6,534 nt of DNA from UBA6183 sp041302975. GTDB lineage: Bacteria; Bacteroidota; Bacteroidia; UKL13-3. How positions within the stretch are numbered: position 1 is the stretch's first letter; each line of letters begins with the position of its first letter. This document shows positions 1 to 5,601 of this stretch, piece after piece. A program made the position numbers and the translations under genes. The notes under the pieces are model-generated. The model worked only from the letters and a program-made list of their open reading frames with translations. It had not been told where the DNA came from and did not search any database. The stretch covers positions 1 through 6,534 of the forward strand of contig JBFYQC010000164.1 in assembly GCA_041302975.1 (NCBI GenBank), in the 5' to 3' direction.

Positions 1-3
1 GTA

Positions 4-35
4 TTGCATAGTACCTTGTAATTGATTTACCTTTG
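4..35 (+). promoter_or_regulatory. Candidate Bacteroidota-type promoter for the padR-pspC operon
   Basis: TACCTTTG at 28-35 matches the Bacteroidota -7 consensus TAnnTTTG exactly. A TTG at 4-6 lies 21 bases upstream, a workable distance for the -33 element. Transcription would start near 40-45 and give a leader of about 150 bases before padR, containing both inverted repeats described below. The -33 match is only three bases and lies at the window edge, so the call rests mainly on the -7 box. No other full TAnnTTTG was seen between here and the padR start. Confidence 0.45.
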
Positions 36-75
36 TTGTGTGGATGTGGAATAGTTGATTAGTTGAATGTATAGT

Positions 76-118
76 CTGTTCGAGTGCCCCGAGTACTCGC
101 GGGGTGTATCGAGAACAG
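76..118. repeat. GC-rich nested palindromic element in the padR leader
   Basis: An outer inverted repeat CTGTTC (76-81) / GAACAG (113-118) encloses CCCCG (87-91) / CGGGG (100-104), with the perfect palindrome CGAGTACTCG (90-99) at the centre. The flanks have the form TTCGAGTG...TGTATCGAGAA. The element is far more GC-rich than the AT-rich DNA around it. The layout, with conserved arms around a variable GC-rich core, recalls short palindromic repeats scattered through intergenic regions of flavobacterial genomes; that resemblance is from memory and only one copy lies here. As RNA it would form a strong hairpin in the padR leader. It lacks a following T-tract, so it is unlikely to be an ordinary terminator. 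Confidence 0.55.
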
Positions 119-132
119 GAAATTAGAAAAGA

Positions 133-158
133 CACTTCTACACTGTAGCTAAGAAGTG
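133..158. promoter_or_regulatory. Inverted repeat upstream of padR, possible PadR operator or leader hairpin
   Basis: CACTTCT (133-139) and AGAAGTG (152-158) form a perfect 7-base inverted repeat around a 12-base spacer, ending 34 bases before the padR start codon. PadR-family dimers commonly bind dyad sites in front of their own gene, so this is a reasonable autoregulatory operator candidate. It lies downstream of the only promoter candidate seen, where a bound protein would act as a roadblock. It could equally be a leader hairpin. It does not contain the ATGT/ACAT halves typical of classical PadR sites. Confidence 0.3.
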
Positions 159-192
159 CGAGGAAATAAAGTAAGCCTAAATAAAACATAAC

Positions 193-534
193 ATGAACGT
201 AGAAAACTCGAAGGCCCAGATGAAAAAAGGTATTTTAGAATACTGCATTTTGGCCATTATTAAACGGGGGGAGGTTTATGCTTCCGATATTTTGGAAGAA
301 TTAAAACAAGCTCAATTAATTGTTGTAGAAGGTACTTTGTATCCTTTGTTAACCCGACTTAAAAACGAAGGTTTATTAAGTTATCAATGGGTTGAATCAA
401 AGTCGGGACCACCGCGGAAGTATTTTCAACTAACACCCGAGGGTAACGCATTTTTAAACGAGTTGGAATTAACCTGGAACGAACTAACCGATTCGGTAAA
501 CCAAATTATTCAAAAAACTAAAACCCATAACTAG
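193..534 (+). CDS. PadR-family winged-helix transcriptional regulator
   Basis: A cytoplasmic DNA-binding protein of 113 residues, the usual size for the short PadR subfamily. The winged helix-turn-helix spans roughly residues 12-82. The family signature is clear: VEGTLYPLLTRLKNEGLL at about 45-62 (recognition helix region), followed by SGPPRKYFQLT at 71-81 (the wing). Residues 84-110 form the C-terminal helix that usually mediates dimerisation. PadR proteins are generally repressors, often autoregulatory. The stop codon is 9 bases before the start of the double-PspC membrane protein, so the two are very likely cotranscribed. Small PadR genes next to PspC-domain genes recur in Bacteroidota (recollection). 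The inferred role is control of this operon. The inducing signal cannot be read from the sequence. No Shine-Dalgarno is evident, as is usual in this phylum; the ATG follows an A-rich stretch. Confidence 0.93.
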   Translation: MNVENSKAQMKKGILEYCILAIIKRGEVYASDILEELKQAQLIVVEGTLYPLLTRLKNEGLLSYQWVESKSGPPRKYFQLTPEGNAFLNELELTWNELTDSVNQIIQKTKTHN

Positions 535-543
535 CATAATCTT

Positions 544-2415
544 ATGAATAAGGTAGTAAACATTAACTTAAACGGCATCATTATAAGTATTGATGAGGTT
601 GCATACGAGCAACTGAAACAATACATAGATGCTTTACACAAACATTTTTCGGGTACCGAAGGTTCGGCCGAAATTATTTCAGATATTGAAACACGTATTG
701 CCGAGTTGTTGCAGCTAAAACTTACTGATAACTACACGGTAATTTTACCTAAAGATGTGGCTGATGTAATTGCTGTTATGGGAAATCCGTGGCAAATGGA
801 AGGCGAGGAGGAGGAACAACAATCTTCAAGTCAAACTCACCAGCAATCATCAACCCAAAACAACACACAAAACAGCACAGGGCCCAAAAAATTGAAGCGC
901 GATCCTCATAACAAAATAATTAGTGGTGTATGTGGTGGCTTGGGTAATTTCTTAAATATAGATCCCATTATTGCGCGTGCCGGATTTCTAATTTCGTTTT
1001 TTGTGTTTGGCTCGGGTTTGTTGTTGTATTTAATACTTTGGGTAATTATGCCTGAAGCCACACCAGATGAATTACCGCAGTTTTCAGGAACTAGTTCTCG
1101 TAAATTATTTCGCAATACCGATGATAAAATGATTGGTGGTGTTTGTTCGGGTATTGGTGCTTATTTAGGCGTGAGTGAAGTAGTAATGCGTGTGGTGTTT
1201 TTAATTTCGTTTTTTGCTTTTGGTACAGGTTTGTTGGCCTACATTATTCTTTGGATTGTTATTCCTGAAGCCAAAACCGCAACCGAAAAATTGCAAATGC
1301 GTGGCAGTAGCATCGACATCAACAATATTGAACGTGAAATTCGCAATACGGCATCAAACATTACTCAAAAAGCAACTACAAGTCCGGTACTAAAAAACTT
1401 ATTAAAAGTAATTACCATTATAGTTGGTTTAATGTTGTTGTTTATAATTGTATTGCCAGGTAGTGTTTTATTTTTGGCGCTTGCTTTTGGTATGGATGGC
1501 AGTGGCGATTTTTCAGATTTTGTAAGAACCATCACCATTAACGATACCATTTTAATGCTGGCCAAATGGGGCATCAATGCCATTATATTCTCGGTGGTAT
1601 TGGGATTTGCTGCCTTGGCTTTTCAACTCATTACACATAAAAAGGTAAGGTATATTTCAGTTGTTAGCACCATACTTTTCTTTGGCGGTATTGCCTCAAG
1701 TGTTGTGGCATTGGTGATGTACAGAAGTGAGATTAAACATGAAGTGGTATTAATTACCAACGAACAAGAATTACCCGTTAACGATACCTTGTTGATTAAA
1801 CTTAATCCTGCATTTTTAGATGATGATGTAGATGAGTTTGATTTTCACATGAAGGATGGAGAATTATCGTGGAAACTACAAAATGATATGTTGTTGTTTA
1901 AAGAACCACGCATCACCATCAATACATCAGAAAACAATTTGATGCAGGTAAAATTAAAGCGTGAATCGTGGGGTAAAACACAAGAAGAAGCCGAAGACTT
2001 AGCACGTAAAGCCTCTTTAAATTTGGTGGTTGATAGCAGCATGGTGATTTTAGATAATGGTGTTGGATTAGGTAATCAACCGTTTAAAAACCAAGAATTA
2101 ACCTTGGGCTTATGGATACCTGCGGGCACCATTTTAAAAGTACAATATGATGTGTTGGAGATGATAAAAGATAAACATTTGGAAAATGAAGTGGACGATA
2201 TAAAAGAAACACCTTATGTGTATTTAAAAGTTACAGCGGATGGTGTGGAGTGTTTAACCTGCGATAAAAGCAATTGGACAGCCGATACCGAAATTGAAAT
2301 TGAAGAAAGTGTAACAGATAGCACATCAAAAGATAAAAAGACCAAGGTTACTACCACCATCAAAAAAGTTGGTCCTATTACTATCAAAAAATCAAGAACA
2401 ATAGAGTCTAAATAA
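544..2415 (+). CDS. Tandem PspC-domain membrane protein, putative envelope-stress protein
   Basis: A 623-residue inner-membrane protein. Residues 1-85 form a soluble domain (MNKVVNINLNG start, DIETRIAELL at 47-56, VIAVMGNP at 75-82) typical of Bacteroidota PspC proteins. An acidic then Q/S/T/N-rich linker follows at about 86-113. Two PspC domains lie at about 115-172 and 186-243, each with a GVCxGxG motif and one hydrophobic helix ending in LW...PEA. More hydrophobic segments lie near 286-316, 336-361 and 369-392. The remaining C-terminal 230 residues are soluble, include a possible beta-rich portion, and end in a Lys/Thr-rich tail. In proteobacteria PspC is a membrane partner in the phage-shock response; no pspA, pspB or pspF is seen here, so a stress role is inference. 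It is the second gene of the padR operon and is closed by a strong terminator. The C-terminal region is not identified. Confidence 0.88.
   Translation: MNKVVNINLNGIIISIDEVAYEQLKQYIDALHKHFSGTEGSAEIISDIETRIAELLQLKLTDNYTVILPKDVADVIAVMGNPWQMEGEEEEQQSSSQTHQQSSTQNNTQNSTGPKKLKRDPHNKIISGVCGGLGNFLNIDPIIARAGFLISFFVFGSGLLLYLILWVIMPEATPDELPQFSGTSSRKLFRNTDDKMIGGVCSGIGAYLGVSEVVMRVVFLISFFAFGTGLLAYIILWIVIPEAKTATEKLQMRGSSIDINNIEREIRNTASNITQKATTSPVLKNLLKVITIIVGLMLLFIIVLPGSVLFLALAFGMDGSGDFSDFVRTITINDTILMLAKWGINAIIFSVVLGFAALAFQLITHKKVRYISVVSTILFFGGIASSVVALVMYRSEIKHEVVLITNEQELPVNDTLLIKLNPAFLDDDVDEFDFHMKDGELSWKLQNDMLLFKEPRITINTSENNLMQVKLKRESWGKTQEEAEDLARKASLNLVVDSSMVILDNGVGLGNQPFKNQELTLGLWIPAGTILKVQYDVLEMIKDKHLENEVDDIKETPYVYLKVTADGVECLTCDKSNWTADTEIEIEESVTDSTSKDKKTKVTTTIKKVGPITIKKSRTIESK
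886..1272 (+). repeat. Internal duplication: two PspC domains in one protein
   Basis: Bases 886-1059 (residues 115-172) and 1099-1272 (residues 186-243) encode two PspC copies of 58 residues that align without gaps; by my hand count 30 positions are identical. Shared elements include ISGVCGG/IGGVCSG, FLISFF, FG.GLL, ILW and PEA. Similarity is still visible at DNA level in the FLISFF segment, with divergence elsewhere, so this is an established domain duplication rather than a recent one. About 13 residues separate the copies. Confidence 0.85.
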
Positions 2416-2437
2416 AATTGATTTCATCATATTTAAG

Positions 2438-2472
2438 CAGCCTGCGGCCAATGCCGTAGGCTGTTTTGGTTT
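2438..2472 (+). terminator. Strong intrinsic terminator after the padR-pspC operon
   Basis: CAGCCTGCGGC (2438-2448) pairs with GCCGTAGGCTG (2453-2463) around the loop CAAT. The 11-base stem has a single G-T wobble. It is followed by TTTTGGTTT (2464-2472). The stem begins 22 bases after the stop codon of the PspC gene. The T-tract is interrupted by GG but the stem is stable and GC-rich. Confidence 0.85.
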
Positions 2473-2495
2473 AATAAAGTCAGGTGTTATCTTTA
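2465..2495 (+). promoter_or_regulatory. Candidate promoter for the small lipoprotein gene
   Basis: TTTG at 2465-2468 matches the -33 element and TATCTTTA at 2488-2495 matches TAnnTTTG at seven of eight positions, with 19 bases between them. Transcription would start near 2501-2505, about 20 bases before the ATG at 2522. The -33 element sits inside the T-tract of the preceding terminator, so one stretch appears to serve both functions. Confidence 0.5.
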
Positions 2496-2521
2496 CTAAA
2501 TTCAACCACACTATTCAATCT

Positions 2522-2923
2522 ATGAAATACAGATTATTAGGAATTACAATTTTAGGTTTAAACATATTTTGCTTCTCCTGCAAAAAAGATAAAGATGATG
2601 ATTGCACCAAAGAGCCAAAAGCCGAAGTATACACAACAGCTATTTCCGAGTTTTATGTAATGGATGGAGGCAGTGGGGATGGTTTTTGTGGACCTGTTAT
2701 TGTTGCTACACTTGACAGCGCAAAAAGTACCAAAACATATTTTAAAGCGATTGATTTACCTCCCGGAATTTCTATTGGACTCTTTAATTTTTACAAAGGA
2801 AAGTTCAGGGTACTTCCCGAGCAATACAAATGCATGGATGGTTGGGGAGATCCTCTACCCGGTCAGTTACCACGAACCATTTACCCTAACTTTGTAAATA
2901 TTATTAGTTGGGAAAAAAAGTAA
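2522..2923 (+). CDS. Small lipoprotein of unknown function, possibly surface-exposed
   Basis: A 133-residue protein with a lipoprotein signal peptide: Lys2 and Arg4, a hydrophobic stretch at about 5-17, and the lipobox FSC with Cys20 as the predicted lipidated residue. The mature protein begins CKKDKDDD. In some Bacteroidota a lysine/acidic-rich sequence directly after this cysteine acts as a lipoprotein export signal to the outer face of the outer membrane, so surface display is plausible but inferred. The mature part is about 114 residues with further cysteines at 28, 56 and 104, and a glycine-rich stretch (GGSGDGFCG) at about 49-57. I do not recognise a domain. It has its own promoter candidate, is preceded by a terminator, and converges with the beta-barrel gene on the other strand, so it is probably monocistronic. 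The lipobox makes this reading frame convincing. Confidence 0.8.
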   Translation: MKYRLLGITILGLNIFCFSCKKDKDDDCTKEPKAEVYTTAISEFYVMDGGSGDGFCGPVIVATLDSAKSTKTYFKAIDLPPGISIGLFNFYKGKFRVLPEQYKCMDGWGDPLPGQLPRTIYPNFVNIISWEKK

Positions 2924-2944
2924 CAACTTATTTATAACCTTGTT
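2913..2944 (-). terminator. Weak AT-rich hairpin between convergent genes, possible terminator of the minus-strand operon
   Basis: AACAA (2922-2926) pairs with TTGTT (2940-2944), and TTAT (2928-2931) with ATAA (2934-2937). On the minus strand the hairpin directly follows the stop codon of the beta-barrel gene and is followed, two bases later, by seven T residues (complement of 2913-2919). The stem is almost all A-T with bulged bases and a very tight loop, so it is marginal. On the plus strand it is followed by TTAAAAA, which is a poorer terminator tail. Confidence 0.33.
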
Positions 2945-3757
2945 TTAAAAATGCAACGACAATGTTAACTGCGGTACAATCATGTCTGTGGTTGATTTTT
3001 TGCTCGAATAGGTAAAGGTATTATCCGGGTTGGCCACCACACTTTTGGGGTCAATATACTTGGCTTCACTACCAATTTGTCTCATTACTTTCAACTCAAA
3101 ACGTAATGTTTCTTTGCCAAATCCAATGCCTCCACCGTAACCAAAATAAGAGGTAAAAGACCCACTAATATTGTCGCGCACATCTGCCGGAGCGTATTGT
3201 TGGTCGTCAGGATATTCTGCTGTGTATTTAATTTTCTGTACACCTTCAAAGTACCTAAAGCCTGCTTGGTAAGCTATAAAAGGGTAAATCTTGGTATCAA
3301 AAAACTCAACCTTACCTTGGTAACCAAAACTAAAAGCTCCGGTGTTTAGTTTGTATTCAACGTCAAAGTTTCTGTTGCTTATGGTAGTTTCTGAGTGAGA
3401 AGAAGTGCTGGAAAACCACATATAATCAAACTGCATCCCTAAAACATATGGACGTACCAATCTGGGGTTAACCGATGATGCAAATGGATTGTACAATAAG
3501 CCTCCACCAAAACCAATACCCCACATGTCATCACTTAAAGCTTTAAACTGCTCATGCGGTAACCCAATTGGTACGTAAGCCTCTACTATTACTTTAGATT
3601 GCACATCAAAATCTGTATTTAATGTTTGTTGGGTAGTGTCAATTCGTGCTGATGGTTTGGGTGTATAACCATTGTATGGCACGGTTAAAATGTCGTTGTT
3701 TTGAGCAAGTGCTACATTGCCCAAAACAAGAGTTAAAATAAAGGATAAAAATTTCAT
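2945..3757 (-). CDS. Predicted outer-membrane beta-barrel protein of unknown function
   Basis: A 270-residue secreted protein. The signal peptide is clear: MKF, a hydrophobic core at about 4-13 and a cleavage site after Ala18 (ALA followed by Gln19). The mature protein has alternating hydrophobic/polar segments rich in Gly, Tyr and Phe (for example YVLGMQFDYMWF, FSFGYQGKVEFF, IYPFIAYQAGFRYF, YFGYGGGIGFG) and ends in QLTLSLHF. A terminal aromatic residue preceded by alternating hydrophobics is the usual signal for BAM-dependent insertion. Residues 19-50 look like a flexible N-terminal extension. It resembles small OmpA/OmpW-like barrels in style, but I recognise no family and no OmpA peptidoglycan-binding domain is present. 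It lies 35 bases downstream of the hydrolase gene on the same strand, so it may be the last gene of the mnmD operon or may have its own promoter; the gap holds only an imperfect TAGTTTG. Confidence 0.78.
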   Translation of the reverse strand: MKFLSFILTLVLGNVALAQNNDILTVPYNGYTPKPSARIDTTQQTLNTDFDVQSKVIVEAYVPIGLPHEQFKALSDDMWGIGFGGGLLYNPFASSVNPRLVRPYVLGMQFDYMWFSSTSSHSETTISNRNFDVEYKLNTGAFSFGYQGKVEFFDTKIYPFIAYQAGFRYFEGVQKIKYTAEYPDDQQYAPADVRDNISGSFTSYFGYGGGIGFGKETLRFELKVMRQIGSEAKYIDPKSVVANPDNTFTYSSKKSTTDMIVPQLTLSLHF

Positions 3758-3792
3758 ACGGGTTAGGTTTGATGCGCAGCAATTTGCACAAA

Positions 3793-4566
3793 CTATGCCA
3801 AAAAGCGCATTACTTCATCAAACACTACTTTGGGTTTATCGGCATGTAGCCAATGGCCTGCACCTTCAACCGTAACCAATTTGTAGTGCGGAAACAATTT
3901 ATGTATAGCCGGTAAATCTTTTTCTTGCACATAAAGCGAATTGCCTCCTCTAATAAATAAGGTATCGCCACTAAAATGATTTAAGGAATAAATCTCTTGC
4001 AAAATATTTACGTAATCGCGTTTAAGTACTGCTACATTAAACTTCCATTTGTAGTGCGATTCATCCGCACGATCCAAGCCTTTCATTACAAACTGTCGTG
4101 TGCCAAAATCGCCTAAGTATTGCGCCATGGCTTGCTCCACATCTTTACGCGTTTGCGCTTGGCTTAAATCAACATTGTTAATGGCTTTAAACACATCATC
4201 GTGTGCGCCATTACGGTAGGGGCGAGGAGCCATATCAGCCACAATCAATTTCTCTGTTAACTCCGGGTGCGATAAGGCAAATTGCATGGCTACTTTACCG
4301 CCCATGCTATGACCCATGATGGATGTTTTTGGAATACGGTGTTGTTCCATAAAATCTTTCACATCACCCACCATTAAAGGAATACTGTGTGCCGATGTAT
4401 GTGGCGATTTTCCATGATTTCGTTGATCAACCACAAAAACATGTAAACCATGGTTGCCCCATTCGGTAGCCAAGCTGTGCCAATTATCAAGCGAGCCTAA
4501 AAAGCCGTGTAAAATAATTAGGTATTTTTCTCCGCTGCCGTATTCTTTATAGTTTAATGTAATCAT
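3793..4566 (-). CDS. Alpha/beta-fold hydrolase, YbfF-like esterase
   Basis: A cytoplasmic hydrolase of 257 residues, the normal size for this family. The oxyanion-hole motif HGFLGS is at 20-25, VDQRNHGKS at 46-54, and the nucleophile elbow GHSMGG at 85-90 with Ser87. ADMAPRPY (110-117) supplies Asp111 as the likely acid, GGNSLYV lies at 207-213, and the catalytic histidine is His238 in GAGHWLHADKP. The order and the Ser-to-Asp spacing match E. coli YbfF as I recall it, an esterase with activity on short acyl and acyl-CoA substrates. The physiological substrate is unknown. The helical lid is about 113-185. Its ATG is one base after the stop of the FAD oxidoreductase gene, so the two are translationally coupled. 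Nothing in the sequence links it mechanistically to tRNA modification. Family assignment is confident; the gene symbol is withheld because YbfF orthology was not tested. Confidence 0.9.
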   Translation of the reverse strand: MITLNYKEYGSGEKYLIILHGFLGSLDNWHSLATEWGNHGLHVFVVDQRNHGKSPHTSAHSIPLMVGDVKDFMEQHRIPKTSIMGHSMGGKVAMQFALSHPELTEKLIVADMAPRPYRNGAHDDVFKAINNVDLSQAQTRKDVEQAMAQYLGDFGTRQFVMKGLDRADESHYKWKFNVAVLKRDYVNILQEIYSLNHFSGDTLFIRGGNSLYVQEKDLPAIHKLFPHYKLVTVEGAGHWLHADKPKVVFDEVMRFLA

Positions 4567-4567
4567 G

Positions 4568-5599
4568 TTAAAATCTGTTTGTGCTTATTTCTTTATCAAT
4601 AATCGTATTGTTTAAAATAAAATCGGCCATTATTTTGCTGAAGTAGGGTGCAATTAAAACGCCCTTACTTCCCAGTCCGTTAAACAAGTACATGTTGTGT
4701 TCCTGTTCGTGTTTTCCTAAAATGGGCCTGCGGTCTTTGGTGGTTGGACGTATGCCTACGAAATGTTCTAACACCTCATAACTTCCATGTATTAAAACAT
4801 CAGTTTTGTCTTTTAGTTCTTCATAACCTTGAGGGGTAGGCGTGGTATTGTCGTTATCCCACTTGTAAGTAGCACCAACTTTAAACACATCATCAAACAA
4901 GTTAACAGCATAAGCGCCACGTTTGTATATTTTCTGGTTGTTTAAAGCAGTTGTTTTTATTTTAAAAACATCGCCTTTGTTATCAATTACAGGTACATGC
5001 TTAAAGTAAGGGTTGTTTTTGTTTTGATAACCTTGACAAAATACCACACTGTTTGCCGTATGGTTTTTGTAATGCCACTTATTGTCGTGGTAACTTAATG
5101 CATCATAATCAAACTCCTCTTGTATAAAGCTGTTTTTGTCTAATAAGTATATTTTAAAAGCATCCAAAAATACGAGGGTATTTAACCAACCGCTATGTGT
5201 AATTTCTACAGCACCAAACGGGGCATTTAAGCCTTGGTAAGGTGTTGTTTCTGTAATTACATATTGGTTGATTTTGTCGTTTAACGCACTGTAAAAATCG
5301 TTTTGCTCTTTTATGTTGGCAAAACTCATTTGTATGTTCATGTCGTTTAAAAATGCCGTGCCAAGTAGGTTTTCTAATTCTTGGTAAGTAGTTATTAACT
5401 CAGGATATAAGGTATCCACCATCCACGATTTTACCATACGTTTCCCGCTAATAGGTGTGTACATACCGGCCGCAATGCGCGATGATGAATTTGTTTTTCC
5501 GTTATCAATCACTAAAACCTCTTGGTTTAACTTCATCAGTTGGTGAGCCAGTAAACTACCTGCTAAACCTTGTCCTACAATAATTTGATGGTAATGCAT
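4568..5599 (-). CDS. FAD-dependent oxidoreductase (DAO family), candidate stand-alone MnmC oxidase
   Basis: A flavoenzyme of 343 residues. The N-terminal dinucleotide-binding fold is explicit: IIVGQGLAGSLLA with Gly9, Gly11 and Gly14, then VLVID with Asp32 at the end of the second strand for the FAD ribose. A family-specific stretch SSRIAAGMYTPISGKR lies at 39-54. The C-terminal signature GIRPTTKDRRPILG (282-295) followed by NGLGSKG (307-313) and a final helix is typical of DAO-fold oxidases. Its ATG comes two bases after the mnmD stop codon. In E. coli the C-terminal DAO-type domain of MnmC converts cmnm5(s2)U34 to nm5(s2)U34 and its N-terminal domain then methylates the product. Gene order here matches that domain order, so this is a good candidate for the oxidase half. 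A different DAO enzyme such as an amino-acid or glycine oxidase remains possible; the fold is certain and the substrate is inferred. Confidence 0.85.
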   Translation of the reverse strand: MHYHQIIVGQGLAGSLLAHQLMKLNQEVLVIDNGKTNSSSRIAAGMYTPISGKRMVKSWMVDTLYPELITTYQELENLLGTAFLNDMNIQMSFANIKEQNDFYSALNDKINQYVITETTPYQGLNAPFGAVEITHSGWLNTLVFLDAFKIYLLDKNSFIQEEFDYDALSYHDNKWHYKNHTANSVVFCQGYQNKNNPYFKHVPVIDNKGDVFKIKTTALNNQKIYKRGAYAVNLFDDVFKVGATYKWDNDNTTPTPQGYEELKDKTDVLIHGSYEVLEHFVGIRPTTKDRRPILGKHEQEHNMYLFNGLGSKGVLIAPYFSKIMADFILNNTIIDKEISTNRF

Positions 5600-5601
5600 A
5601 A

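Noticed and set aside
52..66. Tandem direct repeat TAGTTGA (52-58 and 60-66)
   Set aside because: Only two short copies in AT-rich DNA; expected by chance and no link to a known binding site.
76..118. Riboswitch or intrinsic terminator/attenuator in the padR leader
   Set aside because: No T-tract follows the hairpin and no conserved riboswitch core is recognisable; a palindromic repeat explains it better.
906..1115. Minus-strand open frame of 69 codons inside the PspC gene
   Set aside because: It lies wholly opposite a well-supported conserved domain, has no recognisable motif and no promoter; a by-product of the coding strand.
1365..1583. Minus-strand open frame of 72 codons inside the PspC gene
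   Set aside because: Antisense to membrane-segment codons, low-complexity composition and no supporting signal.
1845..2042. Minus-strand open frame of 65 codons inside the PspC gene
   Set aside because: Fully overlapped by the real gene, no family resemblance.
2664..2897. Plus-strand open frame of 77 codons within the lipoprotein gene in another frame
   Set aside because: The overlapping frame has a clear lipoprotein signal and promoter; this one has neither.
3758..3792. Separate promoter for the beta-barrel gene
   Set aside because: Only TAGTTTG, one base short of the TAnnTTTG spacing, is present, with no -33 partner; not enough to call.
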